64,000 bases of DNA, taken from contig NZ_JAJHNP010000023.1 of the NCBI RefSeq assembly GCF_020819595.1, positions 62,001-126,000 on the forward strand, read 5' to 3'. The position numbers and the translations under genes are program-made. Positions 23,908 through 32,686 of this stretch are shown in pieces. Each line of letters begins with the position of its first letter. The first letter of the stretch is position 1. Below the pieces are notes generated by a model, which saw only the letters and a list, made by a program, of their open reading frames with translations, did not search any database and was not told the DNA's origin. The DNA is from Streptomyces barringtoniae (GTDB taxonomy: Bacteria > Actinomycetota > Actinomycetes > Streptomycetales > Streptomycetaceae).

Positions 23908-25563
23908 ATGGAGACCGAGTCGGAGCCGTATGTCCGTCTTGCGTCCCTGCGACAGCTGCACCAGGTCATGGCCGACATGAACACGGCACGCAGCCTGGCC
24001 GACACACTGCAGACCGTCGCCGACGGCGCCGTACAAGCCCTCGGGTACGAGATGGCGTGCGTGAACCTCGTACGCCCCGACGGCGATCTCGTCGTCGCCG
24101 CGTTCGCCGGGAACTCCGCCGCCGAGGCCCTGATCACCGGCCGGGTCGGCTCCCGCGAGTCCTGGGAGCGGCGGCTGAACATGGGCGAGCGCTGGGGCGA
24201 CCTGGTCTTCATACCGCACACCGAGGGCTGGGTGCTGGACGACGACGACGTACCCCAGTGGTTCACGGACGGGCCCGCGCCCCGCTTCGAGGACGAGTGG
24301 CACCCCTCCGACCGCCTCTTCGCCCCCATGTACACGCCGGGCGTCTCGGGCGGCGCCAGCGGTGAGCTGCTCGGGGTCATCTCCGTCGACCGGCCGCGCA
24401 ACGGCCGCCACCCCGGCGCCTGGGGCCGCGAGGCCCTGCAGATGTACGCCTTCCAGGCCGCCATCGCGATCAGCAACGCCCGGCTGCGCGCCAACATGCA
24501 GCGCGCCCTGGTCCGCCTGGAGCGCGATCAGCAGGCCCTGCGCGCCAGCGAGGAATCCTTCCGGCAGGCGTTCGAGTACGCCCCCTCGGGCATGGCCATC
24601 GCCGAGATGGGCGGCGACCAGCACGGCCGCATACTGCGCACCAACGACGCCCTGTGCCGGCTGCTCGGCCGCCCGGCCTCGGCGATGCGCCGCTACTCCT
24701 TCTCCGACCTCGTCCACCCCGAGGACATCGGCACGCTCCTGCGGACCTCCGCCGAGGGCGGCCGTGCGGAACTCCGCCTCGGCCGCCGCGACGGCACGTA
24801 CGTCTGGGTGAGCCTGCGCAACAGTGTCGTCGCGGACGCCGCCGACGGCCCCCGCTTCCTCCTCACCCACGTCGAGGACATAGAGGAACGCAAGCGCCGC
24901 GAGCTGCAGCTCGCCCACCGCGCCTCCCACGACTCGCTCACCGGCCTGCCCAACTCGGCCGAGCTGCGCTCCCGCCTGTCCGCCCGGCTGTGCCGGCGCC
25001 CGGCCCACAGCGGCGAGCTGGAGTCCCTGGACGCGGCCTACGGCCACCCCGCCTTCGACGGCCCCGCGGCCCACGGCTTCGACTACCGGCCGGGGACGGA
25101 GACGTACGACACCTTCGACCACCACGTCCACACGGTCGCCCCCGAGGACGGCCGCGACGACGGCACCAAGGGCCTCGCGGTGCTCTTCTGCGACCTCGAC
25201 GGCTTCAAGTCGATCAACGACCGCTTCGGGCACAACGCGGGCGACGCGGTACTGATCGAGGTGGCCCACCGGCTCTCGCGCGGTGTCCGGGACGGCGACA
25301 CGGTCGCCCGGCTCGGCGGCGACGAGTTCGTGATCCTCGCCGACGGCCTCGGCCGGGCCGACGCCCAGGACCTCGCCGTACGGCTGCGGAACGAGATCAT
25401 CCAGCCGATCCGAGCCGAGGGCCGGGCCGTCCGGGTGGGCGCGAGCTTCGGCATCGGGTGGGCACACTGCGGCATGACCGCGGACGAAGTGTTGAAGTCG
25501 GCCGACGAGCGGATGTACGTAGAGAAACGATCTCGTCCCAAACAGCACAGGCGCGCCGGATGA
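23908..25563 (+). CDS. cdgB: GAF-PAS-GGDEF diguanylate cyclase CdgB
   Basis: A 551-aa cytoplasmic signalling enzyme that makes cyclic di-GMP from GTP. A GAF domain spans about residues 15-200, a PAS/PAC domain about 205-330 (FRQAFEYAPSGMAIAEMGG, then THVEDIEERKRRE), and the GGDEF domain about 335-545 with RLGGDEFVILADGL near 470. The product-inhibition I-site RDGD lies five residues before GGDEF, so feedback control is expected. ATG at 23908 has a GGGGGGAGGG leader. In S. coelicolor the enzyme with this architecture at this locus (CdgB) controls development under BldD; the symbol is given by architecture and neighbourhood. Confidence 0.85.
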   Translation: METESEPYVRLASLRQLHQVMADMNTARSLADTLQTVADGAVQALGYEMACVNLVRPDGDLVVAAFAGNSAAEALITGRVGSRESWERRLNMGERWGDLVFIPHTEGWVLDDDDVPQWFTDGPAPRFEDEWHPSDRLFAPMYTPGVSGGASGELLGVISVDRPRNGRHPGAWGREALQMYAFQAAIAISNARLRANMQRALVRLERDQQALRASEESFRQAFEYAPSGMAIAEMGGDQHGRILRTNDALCRLLGRPASAMRRYSFSDLVHPEDIGTLLRTSAEGGRAELRLGRRDGTYVWVSLRNSVVADAADGPRFLLTHVEDIEERKRRELQLAHRASHDSLTGLPNSAELRSRLSARLCRRPAHSGELESLDAAYGHPAFDGPAAHGFDYRPGTETYDTFDHHVHTVAPEDGRDDGTKGLAVLFCDLDGFKSINDRFGHNAGDAVLIEVAHRLSRGVRDGDTVARLGGDEFVILADGLGRADAQDLAVRLRNEIIQPIRAEGRAVRVGASFGIGWAHCGMTADEVLKSADERMYVEKRSRPKQHRRAG

Positions 25564-25679
25564 TCCCCAGGTCAGCGAGTTGATGCGGTCCGAGGCACCC
25601 GTTTGGCTCAGTCAGAGCGGGTAGGCTCGCCCTTCAGACCTGTACCGCATCCACCCGCACCCGCTGAGGAGACCTAGGG

Positions 25680-26600
25680 ATGACGCCCGGCGAAAACGGC
25701 CCGAGCACGCCCGAGGACGACGACCCGTTCGGCTACCTGTACGCCGACGGCCAGGCCAGAGGCGCCCAGCCGCCGTCCGGCGGTTACGGCTACCCGAACT
25801 CGGTCAGCAGGGTGCGGACGGTCGGTGAGCGGCAGTACGGCCAGCCGGCCGCGCCGCAGCAGCAGGGCGCCTACGGCCAGCCGAACGCCTACTACCAGGC
25901 CCCGGAGACCGTGCCCGGCGGCGCCCCGACCAGCCGGCCGCCGGCACCGCCGGCTCCCGGCCGCCGCGGCCCGAACACCAGGGGCCTGCTGATCGGCGCG
26001 ATCGCGGTGGTCGCCGCGGTCGTCATAGGCATTGGCGTGGCGATGCTCAACGGCAACTCGGACGACGGCAAGACCGGCAACCAGGCGGGCGGCACCCCGA
26101 GCCAGTCCCAGGGCCAGGGCCAGAGCCCGAGCCCGTCGAGCAGCAACTCGGCGGCGAGCGGTGAGCTGCCGAAGGTCGACGGGTCCGACAAAAGCCTCCA
26201 ACTGGCCGGTGGCGCCGCCGTGGCCTCGGACGTCTCCGGCGCACGGTCCGCGGACGGCCGTTACGTGGGCGGGCTGAACCAACCGGGTGCCTCGGTGACC
26301 TGGACGGTCAACGACATCCCCGAGGACGGTGCGTACACCCTCTTCGTGAACTACAGCGCCTCCGGCGGCGACCAGGCGATGTCCGTCACCGTGAACGGCA
26401 AGCCGTTCGGTGGCAAGCTGGGCCTGAAGAACTGGCGGAGCGCCGCCGACGGCGACTTCGCCAAGGGCTGGACCAGGTCGTATGTGTGGCCGACCCTCCA
26501 GAAGGGTTCCAACACGATCTCCATCTCCTGCCAGCCCGGCGACCAGTGCAACGTGCTGATCGACCAGCTCTGGATCAAGAAGGGGCAGGTCAAGAGCTGA
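25680..26600 (+). CDS. Membrane-anchored carbohydrate-binding (CBM6/35-like) protein
   Basis: A 306-aa type II membrane protein. Residues 1-98 are a Pro/Gln/Tyr/Gly-rich cytoplasmic tail, 104-122 a single transmembrane helix (LLIGAIAVVAAVVIGIGVAML), 125-160 a Ser/Gln-rich spacer and 170-306 a beta-sandwich. That domain carries VSGARSADGRYVGGLNQPGASVTWTVNDI, YTLFVNYSASGGDQAMSVTVNG and a final CNVLIDQLWIKK, features of CBM6/CBM35-type sugar-binding modules. No catalytic domain is present, so it probably senses or holds an extracellular glycan. GAGGAG precedes the ATG. It follows cdgB directly. Confidence 0.75.
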   Translation: MTPGENGPSTPEDDDPFGYLYADGQARGAQPPSGGYGYPNSVSRVRTVGERQYGQPAAPQQQGAYGQPNAYYQAPETVPGGAPTSRPPAPPAPGRRGPNTRGLLIGAIAVVAAVVIGIGVAMLNGNSDDGKTGNQAGGTPSQSQGQGQSPSPSSSNSAASGELPKVDGSDKSLQLAGGAAVASDVSGARSADGRYVGGLNQPGASVTWTVNDIPEDGAYTLFVNYSASGGDQAMSVTVNGKPFGGKLGLKNWRSAADGDFAKGWTRSYVWPTLQKGSNTISISCQPGDQCNVLIDQLWIKKGQVKS

Positions 26601-26886
26601 GTCGCCCAGCGAACTGAGGAACGTCGTCTCTGCGGCCGGTACCCAGCCGCTCGGTCGGCAGACCCACCACGACGCCGGCGGTGGCCACGGCCACCGCCGG
26701 CGTCATGGAGAGGGCATGCACTCCTGGCGTCCACGTCAGAAGCATCAGGCCGACGAGGAAGCAGGTCACCCAACTGCAGGCGGCATCCGGCATGGTGCCG
26801 ACGGCGGGCGAGGGGCGGATCGCCATGGCCAGGGCGACGGGTGAGGACATCGGCCGGAGCACGCAGGAGCCGAACGACCTTTCCAC
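26590..26886 (-). CDS. Possible small membrane protein
   Basis: A 98-codon frame opening with GTG 7 nt after the kinase stop on the same strand. Its third-position G/C content is high, as in real genes here, and residues 35-80 are hydrophobic (CSWVTCFLVGLMLLTWTPG). However it has no recognised homologue, overlaps the end of the convergent gene by 11 nt and contains the hairpin at 26671-26704. It may be a remnant or a chance frame. Confidence 0.3.
   Translation of the reverse strand: MERSFGSCVLRPMSSPVALAMAIRPSPAVGTMPDAACSWVTCFLVGLMLLTWTPGVHALSMTPAVAVATAGVVVGLPTERLGTGRRDDVPQFAGRLSS
26671..26704. terminator. Hairpin between convergent genes
   Basis: A 16-bp perfect inverted repeat (GACGCCGGCGGTGGCC and complement) with almost no loop lies between the binding-protein gene and the kinase gene, which converge on it. 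A bidirectional terminator is likely. Confidence 0.6.
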
Positions 26887-26892
26887 AGGTGA

Positions 26893-27822
26893 TCACGCGG
26901 CGCTGGCCACCCCGGTCACCGCCACCCGCCCCCGCAGCTCCTCGTACACGGCGGGGTCGAACTCGCCAGCGGCCGGGGACCGTACGGTCGCCGCTGACAA
27001 GGCGACCGCGCGAGCCAGCCGCTCCGGCCAGGGGAGCCGCTCCACGAGCCCCGACAGGAGTCCGGCGACCGCGGAGTCGCCCGCACCCGTCGGATTGCCG
27101 CGTACGCGGGCGGGTGGGGTGGCGCGCCAGCGGCCCTGTGGGGTGGCGGCGAGGAGGCCGTCCGCGCCGAGGGAGGCCACGACCGCGTGGGCGCCCCGGC
27201 GGCGGGCGTCCTGCGTGGCGCGCAACGGCTCGTGGGAACCGGTGAGTTCGGCCAGTTCGTCGGCGTTGGGTTTGACGAGGTCGGGGCGGGCGGCGACCCC
27301 GCGGCGCAGGGGTTCGCCGCTGGTGTCCAGCAGGACGGGGACGCCGGCCGACCGGGCCGCGCGGACCAGGTTCGCGTACGTCCCCACCGGCACGCCCGGC
27401 GGCAGGCTGCCGCACAGGGCCACCGCGGAGGCTCCGGCCAGCAGTTCCTCGTAGTGGTCCAGGAACGCGCCCCACTCCGTCGGCGCGATCTGCGGGCCCG
27501 GCTCGTTCAACTGCGTGGTGTCACCCGACAGTTCGTCGACGACGGCGATCGTGCGGCGGGTCGCCCCCGCGACCGGCACCAGTGCGTCCGTCAGACCGGG
27601 GACGCCGGCGAGCCGTTCGCGTATCGCCCGGCCCGTGCCGCCGCCCGCGAAGCCCGTGACCGTCACCTCGTGCCCGAGCGCGGCCAGCACCCGGGCCACG
27701 TTCACGCCCTTGCCGCCGGGTCGCTCGATGACCTCAGAGACCCGGTGCGAGGCGTGCGGCCGTAGCGACCGTACCCGGTAGGTCAGGTCGAGAGCGGTGT
27801 TGAGCGTGACCGTGAGGATCAC
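26893..27822 (-). CDS. PfkB-family hexose kinase (1-phosphofructokinase type)
   Basis: A 309-aa sugar kinase. NTALDLTYRV, RPGGKGVNVARVLAALGHEV (PfkB signature 1) and the catalytic GNPTGAGDSAVAGLLSGL (signature 2, with the base Asp) are all present. The group includes fructose-1-phosphate, tagatose-6-phosphate and related kinases. Its position just behind nagKA on the same strand suggests an amino-sugar or sugar-phosphate substrate. The GTG at 27822 has GGGAGG upstream. A strong hairpin separates it from nagA, so it may have its own promoter. Confidence 0.82.
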   Translation of the reverse strand: MILTVTLNTALDLTYRVRSLRPHASHRVSEVIERPGGKGVNVARVLAALGHEVTVTGFAGGGTGRAIRERLAGVPGLTDALVPVAGATRRTIAVVDELSGDTTQLNEPGPQIAPTEWGAFLDHYEELLAGASAVALCGSLPPGVPVGTYANLVRAARSAGVPVLLDTSGEPLRRGVAARPDLVKPNADELAELTGSHEPLRATQDARRRGAHAVVASLGADGLLAATPQGRWRATPPARVRGNPTGAGDSAVAGLLSGLVERLPWPERLARAVALSAATVRSPAAGEFDPAVYEELRGRVAVTGVASAA

Positions 27823-27888
27823 CCGGGCCGACCTCCCTCGAAGTCCGTGCGCGTGTCATCGGTTCCGGGGGCACGATCATGCCAAACA

Positions 27889-27924
27889 GACGGCGGCCGG
27901 CCCAGTCATGAGCCGGCCGCCGTC
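27889..27924. terminator. Terminator of nagKA
   Basis: A 13-bp perfect stem (GACGGCGGCCGGC and complement) with a 10-nt loop starts 20 nt after the nagA stop. Confidence 0.75.
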
Positions 27925-27943
27925 GAGGGAAAAGACGGGCAGA

Positions 27944-29089
27944 TCAGGCCAGTTGGGGCGGGATCACCACCCACTCGCCCCGTCGCATCACGCCCTTGAG
28001 GCCGAAGTCCCCGTCCAGCACCAGCAGGTCGGCGTCCTTGCCCGGCTCCAGCGAGCCGACGCGGTCGGAGAGGCCCAGCAGGCGGGCCGGGTTCGCGGAC
28101 AAGGCCTGTACGGCGTCCTCGACCGGCAGCCTGTCGACGGTCACCGCCCGCCTGAACGCGCGGTCCAGGGTGAGCGTCGAGCCCGCGATGGAGCCGCCCT
28201 CCACCAGCCGGGCCACCCCCTCGCTGACCTCGACCTCCAGCGGGCCCAGCATGTAACGGCCGTCGCCGATGCCGGCCGCGTCCATCGCGTCCGTGATGAA
28301 CGCGACCCGGTCCGCCCCCGCCCGGTGGAAGGCCAGCTCCAGCGCGGCCGGGTGGAGGTGCGTGCCGTCGTTGATCAGCTCGACCGTGACCCGCTCGTCC
28401 TCGAGCAGGGCGGCGATGGGGCCCGGCGCCCGGTGGTTCAGGGCCGGCATCGCGTTGAACAGGTGGGTGGCGACCGTGGCGCCCGCGTCGATGGCCTCGA
28501 CCGTCTGCTCGTACGTGGCGTCCGTGTGCCCGATCGCCGCGATCACACCGTGCTCGGCGAGCAGCCGTACCGACTCGATGCCGCCCGGCAGTTCGGTCGC
28601 GAGGGTGACCATCTTCGCCCTGCCGCGCGCCGCGTCGATCAGCTTGCGGACCTCGGCCGGGTCCGGGTCGCGCAGCAGCGCCTCGGAGTGCGCGCCCTTG
28701 CGGCACGGCGAGATGAACGGCCCCTCGAAGTGGATGCCCGCGATGTCGCCCTGCTCGGCCAGTTCGCTCAGCAGCCCCGCCTGGCGGACCAGCAGGTCCA
28801 TCTCGTCGGTGACGGTGGAGGCCACCAGGGTGGTGGTGCCGTGCGCGCGGTGGGTGCCCAGGGCCGTCATGATCTGGTCCGGGGTGCCGGAGAAGGAGGC
28901 TCCGCCGCCGCCGTGGTTGTGGATGTCGACGAAGCCGGGGATCAGCCAGTGGCCGCCCACGTCGATCACGTCGGCATTCTCGGGAGCGGTCGCCGCGATC
29001 TTCGTACCCTCGACGACCACGCGCCCGTCGTCCACGACCCCGGTGGGCAGCACCACCCGAGCACCTGCGAGAACCAAGCTGGGAGCCAT
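27944..29089 (-). CDS. nagA: N-acetylglucosamine-6-phosphate deacetylase
   Basis: A 381-aa amidohydrolase that converts GlcNAc-6-phosphate to glucosamine-6-phosphate, the central step of amino-sugar use. The metal-site motif PGFVDIHNHGGGG is near residue 52, then HFEGPFISPCRKGAH, and further histidines in GHTDATYEQ, ATHLFNAMPALNHRAPG and the catalytic FITDAMDAAG. The ATG overlaps the stop of nagK (TGATG), so the two are translationally coupled. A dre-like DasR site lies before nagK. The Streptomyces nagKA pair is the recalled parallel. Confidence 0.92.
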   Translation of the reverse strand: MAPSLVLAGARVVLPTGVVDDGRVVVEGTKIAATAPENADVIDVGGHWLIPGFVDIHNHGGGGASFSGTPDQIMTALGTHRAHGTTTLVASTVTDEMDLLVRQAGLLSELAEQGDIAGIHFEGPFISPCRKGAHSEALLRDPDPAEVRKLIDAARGRAKMVTLATELPGGIESVRLLAEHGVIAAIGHTDATYEQTVEAIDAGATVATHLFNAMPALNHRAPGPIAALLEDERVTVELINDGTHLHPAALELAFHRAGADRVAFITDAMDAAGIGDGRYMLGPLEVEVSEGVARLVEGGSIAGSTLTLDRAFRRAVTVDRLPVEDAVQALSANPARLLGLSDRVGSLEPGKDADLLVLDGDFGLKGVMRRGEWVVIPPQLA

Positions 29090-30108
29090 CAGGCGGTTAC
29101 CTCCGAGGGGTCGGTGGAGTCGGGGTCGGTGGAATCGAGATCGGTGGAATCGAGATCGGTGGAGTCGGGGTCGGGGCGGACGGGTCCGGCGCTGTCGAGG
29201 AGGTCGCGGGCCAGCAGGCCCGCGCCCAGGCAGCCGGCGGCGTCGCCGAGGGCGGCGGGGACGAGGGCCGGCAGCTTCTGGAAGGTGACCCGCTGCCGCA
29301 CGGCCTCCCGCAGCGGCTGGAACAACACTTCCCCCGCCTCGGCGAGACCGCCACCGATGATCAGGGTGCGCGGGTCCAGCAGGGTGAGCGCGGTGACCAG
29401 GCCGTCGGCGAGCGCGTCGACCGCCTCCTGCCAGACCCGGACGGCGTTCGGGTCGCCGGACGCGACGGCCTTGGCGCAGTCGGCGGCGTCCGCGTCCGGG
29501 TCTCCGCAGGCGGCCGCCCAGGCCTCGCTGACGGCGGACGCGGAGGCGTACCGCTCCAGGCAGCCGTGCTGCCCGCAGGGGCACGAGATCCCACCGGGCC
29601 GTACGACCACATGGCCGATCTCGCCCGCGAAGCCGTGCGCGCCCGCCTCCACCCGGCCGTCGATGCCGATGGCGCCCGCGATCCCGGTGCCGAGCGGTAC
29701 GAACAGGAACCGGTCGGCGCCCCTGCCCGCGCCGATCCGGCCCTCGGCGAGGCCGCCGGTGCGCACGTCGTGGCCGAGGGCGACGGGGATGCCGAGCCGC
29801 TCGCCGAGCAGCGCGCGCAGCGGTACGTCCCGCCAGCCGAGGTTGGCCGCGTAGGAGGCGATGCCCCGCTCCTCGTCGACGATGCCGGGGACGGCGATGC
29901 CGACAGCGGCGGCGGCCTCGCCGTAGCGCTGCAGGCCGTACGCGTGCAGGTCGGCGGCGAAGTCGAGGATCGTCGCGACCACCGCGTCCGGTCCGCGCTC
30001 GCGGCCGGTGGCGCGGCGGGCGCGGTGCAGCAGTTCGCCGTCGTCGCCGACGAGGGCGGCCTTCATCCCGGTACCGCCCACGTCCAGGGCGATGACATGT
30101 CTCACCAC
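29089..30108 (-). CDS. nagK: ROK-family N-acetylglucosamine/hexose kinase
   Basis: A 339-aa ATP-dependent sugar kinase. The phosphate-1 motif ALDVGGTGMKAALV opens the protein. GHDVRTGGLAE contains the catalytic Asp, and the ROK zinc motif is PGGISCPCGQHGCLERYAS (CxCGxxGCxE). LDPRTLIIGGGLAE is the adenosine site. By operon with nagA it should phosphorylate GlcNAc. The last 25 residues are a five-fold repeat of an acidic unit (DSTDL/DSTDP), encoded by a 15-nt repeat at about 29105-29170; it is not part of the fold and could vary in length. Its stop overlaps the nagA start. Confidence 0.85.
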   Translation of the reverse strand: MVRHVIALDVGGTGMKAALVGDDGELLHRARRATGRERGPDAVVATILDFAADLHAYGLQRYGEAAAAVGIAVPGIVDEERGIASYAANLGWRDVPLRALLGERLGIPVALGHDVRTGGLAEGRIGAGRGADRFLFVPLGTGIAGAIGIDGRVEAGAHGFAGEIGHVVVRPGGISCPCGQHGCLERYASASAVSEAWAAACGDPDADAADCAKAVASGDPNAVRVWQEAVDALADGLVTALTLLDPRTLIIGGGLAEAGEVLFQPLREAVRQRVTFQKLPALVPAALGDAAGCLGAGLLARDLLDSAGPVRPDPDSTDLDSTDLDSTDPDSTDPSEVTA

Positions 30109-30135
30109 GGTCCTAGTGTGACCCTCCCACCCGCG

Positions 30136-30151
30136 AGAGGTCTAGTCCACT
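30136..30151. promoter_or_regulatory. dre-like DasR operator between nagK and solute-binding gene
   Basis: AGAGGTCTAGTCCACT matches 14 of 16 positions of the recalled DasR element AGTGGTCTAGACCACT. A weaker second copy, CGTGGTGTAGACCTTA, follows at 30154-30169. The site lies 28 nt from the nagK start and 60 nt from the divergent gene, so one GntR-type repressor released by glucosamine-6-phosphate could control both. Confidence 0.7.
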
Positions 30152-30210
30152 CACGTGGTGTAGACCTTACGTGTCCATATATTGAACGGTCAGACAGCAG
30201 GGTTGGGGCG

Positions 30211-31509
30211 TTGAGGTTGCGTCGGCGTACGGCAGGAACGATCGCGGTGGCGTCCGCACTGGGCATGACGGCGGTCCTCGGCGGCTGCGGGAGTACGGGC
30301 TCCTCCGACGTCACGTTGAGACTCGTCGCCGCCGACTACGGCGACTCTCCCGCCAACAGTTCGCAGAAGTACTGGGACACCCTGGCCAAGGAGTACGAGT
30401 CGAAGCACCCCGGTGTGAAGATCGACGTCAGCGTGTACTCGTGGAACGACGTCGACGCCAAGGTCAAGGACATGGTCGCCGCCGGCCACGCCCCCGACCT
30501 GGCCCAGATCGGCGCCTACGCCGACTACGCCGCCGCCGGCAAGCTCTACCCCGCCTCCGACCTGCTCTCCATACGGACCCAGGCCGACTTCCTCTCCCAG
30601 CTCTCCGACGCCGGGCAGTGGAACCACACGCAGTACGGCATCCCCTTCGCCGCCTCCACGCGCGTGCTCTTCTACAACAAGACCCTGTTCGCCAAGGCCG
30701 GCATCACCCCGCCCACCACCTGGGACGAGCTCGCCGCCGATGCCAGGGCGCTCAAGGACAAGGGCGTGAAGTACCCCCTCGCGCTGCCGCTCGGCCCCGA
30801 GGAGGCCCAGGCCGAGACCATGCAGTGGCTGCTCAGCGGCAGCAGCGGCAACAACGGCGGCAGTGGCTACACCGACGACATCGGCACCTACACCATCGAC
30901 TCCGCGCAGAACGTCCAGACCTTCACCTGGCTCAAGGACGACCTGGTCGACAAGGGCCTGACCGGGCCGGTCGCGCCCGGCAAGCTCAACCGCGCGACCG
31001 CGTTCGCCGCCTTCGCCGACGGTCAGGTCGGCATGCTCGACGGGCACCCCACGCTGATCCAGCAGGCCGAGAAGAAGGGCGTGCAGTTCGGCATGGTGCC
31101 GATGCCGGGGCGCACCGGCAGGACCAGGGCCTCCATGGGCGTCGCCGACTGGATGATGGCCTTCAGGCAGAACGGGCACCGCGACCGGACAGGCGACTTC
31201 CTCAACTTCGTCTACACCGAGAAGAACGTCCTGGCCTTCTCCCGCGAGTACGGCCTCCTCCCGGTCACCGGCTCCGCGTCCAACGCCATGAGCGAGTCGG
31301 ACGCCGCCCCCGACAAGGCCCTGCGCCCCTTCCTCGGCGAGCTGCCCACCTCCGAGCTGTATCCCGTCGGCAAGACCTCCTGGGCGTCGGTCAGCGCGGC
31401 CGTGAAGCAGAACATCGGCCAGGCCGTCGCCCCCGGGGCCGATCCCGCCGGCGTCCTGACCCGCCTCCAGGCGACGGCGACGGCGGCGGACAGCAGCGCC
31501 AAGAACTGA
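30211..31509 (+). CDS. ABC sugar-importer solute-binding lipoprotein
   Basis: A 432-aa extracellular binding protein (MalE/NgcE type). A twin-arginine-like basic start and hydrophobic stretch end at the lipobox LGGC, so the mature protein is lipid-anchored. The body has the usual YWDTLAKEYESKHPGVKIDV opening, YGIPFAASTRVLFYNKTLF hinge segment and a C-terminal EYGLLPVTGSASN. The best start is TTG at 30211 with AGGG upstream; no ATG or GTG fits. No permease genes follow, so it must work with permeases encoded elsewhere, probably energised by MsiK. The shared DasR-type site suggests a chito-oligosaccharide or amino-sugar ligand; that is inference. Confidence 0.82.
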   Translation: MRLRRRTAGTIAVASALGMTAVLGGCGSTGSSDVTLRLVAADYGDSPANSSQKYWDTLAKEYESKHPGVKIDVSVYSWNDVDAKVKDMVAAGHAPDLAQIGAYADYAAAGKLYPASDLLSIRTQADFLSQLSDAGQWNHTQYGIPFAASTRVLFYNKTLFAKAGITPPTTWDELAADARALKDKGVKYPLALPLGPEEAQAETMQWLLSGSSGNNGGSGYTDDIGTYTIDSAQNVQTFTWLKDDLVDKGLTGPVAPGKLNRATAFAAFADGQVGMLDGHPTLIQQAEKKGVQFGMVPMPGRTGRTRASMGVADWMMAFRQNGHRDRTGDFLNFVYTEKNVLAFSREYGLLPVTGSASNAMSESDAAPDKALRPFLGELPTSELYPVGKTSWASVSAAVKQNIGQAVAPGADPAGVLTRLQATATAADSSAKN

Positions 31510-31544
31510 GCGCCGCTGTCAGCGCCCACCGTTACGGTGACTGC

Positions 31545-31769
31545 ATGGAACTCGCCCCACGCGAACAGGCCATCCTCGCCCTCGAGCGCCGCGGCTTCCC
31601 CGGCCCCGGCGCCAAGGAACGGGCGATACGCGAGGAACTGGGCCTGTCCCCGGTCCGCTACTACCACCTCCTGAACGCGTTGCTGGACGACGAGCGGGCA
31701 CTGGCGGCGGACCCGGTGACGGTGAACCGCCTGCGCCGGGTGCGGGACTCACGGCGCGCGGAGCGCTGA
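31545..31769 (+). CDS. DUF3263 small DNA-binding-like protein
   Basis: A 74-aa protein matching the actinobacterial DUF3263 family: PREQAILALERRGFPGPGAKERAIREELGLSPVRYYHLLNALLDD looks like a helix-turn-helix related to sigma-factor region 4. Function is unknown; binding to DNA or RNA polymerase is plausible. TACGGT stands 6 nt before the ATG, consistent with a leaderless mRNA. It lies 35 nt after the binding-protein gene. Confidence 0.82.
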   Translation: MELAPREQAILALERRGFPGPGAKERAIREELGLSPVRYYHLLNALLDDERALAADPVTVNRLRRVRDSRRAER

Positions 31770-31852
31770 GCCGCCGCCCCGGCGGGCGGGAAACGGGGGC
31801 CGGGGGCGAAGCACCAGGAGTGTTCCGGGCCCGCGCTGGATAGTGTCGCTGT

Positions 31853-32686
31853 ATGGACCCTCTGCCGACCCCGCAGACCCAGCCCGGCCGGGACGGACTG
31901 GCCGCGTTCCTCGCCAAGCCGAGCGCCGCGACTGTCGGTCTGGACTTCGACGGCACCCTGGCCCCCATCGTCGCCGACCCCGAGCAGGCCCGCGCCCACC
32001 CCGAGGCCGTACCCGCACTCGCAGCCCTGGCTCCCAAGGTCGCCTCCGTCGCCGTGATCACCGGCCGCCCCGCCGGCGTCGCGGTCCGCTACGGCGGCTT
32101 CGCCGGTGTCCCCGGCCTGGAGCACCTGACCGTCCTCGGCCACTACGGCGCCGAACGCTGGGACGCGGTCACCGGCACCGTCACCGCCCCGCCCCCGCAC
32201 CCCGGCGTCGCCGCGGCCCGCGCCGAGCTGCCGGGCGTGCTGGACCGCGCCGGCGCCTGGCACGGCACCTGGATCGAGGAGAAGGGCCGGGCGGTCGCGG
32301 TGCACACCCGCCGCGCCGACGACCCGCAGGCCGCGTTCGAGGCCCTGCGCGGCCCCCTCTCCGACCTCGCCGCCCGCCACGGCCTGGTGGTCGAACCCGG
32401 CCGCCTGGTCCTGGAACTGCGCCCGCCGGGCATGGACAAGGGCGTGGCGCTCGCCGACCACGTCCGCAGGACCGGCGCCGAGTCCGTCCTCTACGCCGGC
32501 GACGACCTCGGCGACCTCCCCGCCTTCGCCGCCGTGCAGGAACTCCGCGCCGAGGGCCTCCCCGGCCTGCTGGTCTGCAGCGGCAGCACGGAGGTCACGG
32601 AGCTGGCGGAACGAGCCGATGTGGTGGTCGACGGCCCGCCCGGTGTCGTACACCTGCTGCGGACCCTCGCCGCTCAGCTGGACTGA
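31853..32686 (+). CDS. otsB: Trehalose-6-phosphate phosphatase
   Basis: A 277-aa HAD-superfamily phosphatase that makes trehalose from trehalose-6-phosphate. Motif 1 is GLDFDGTLAP (residues 28-37, with the nucleophilic Asp), the cap domain follows HYGAERWD, and motif 4 is YAGDDLGDLPAF near residue 215. The length is normal. It is convergent with otsA and their ends overlap by 13 nt, so the pair is not an operon. TAGTGT lies 6 nt before the ATG, which points to a leaderless transcript. Confidence 0.92.
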   Translation: MDPLPTPQTQPGRDGLAAFLAKPSAATVGLDFDGTLAPIVADPEQARAHPEAVPALAALAPKVASVAVITGRPAGVAVRYGGFAGVPGLEHLTVLGHYGAERWDAVTGTVTAPPPHPGVAAARAELPGVLDRAGAWHGTWIEEKGRAVAVHTRRADDPQAAFEALRGPLSDLAARHGLVVEPGRLVLELRPPGMDKGVALADHVRRTGAESVLYAGDDLGDLPAFAAVQELRAEGLPGLLVCSGSTEVTELAERADVVVDGPPGVVHLLRTLAAQLD

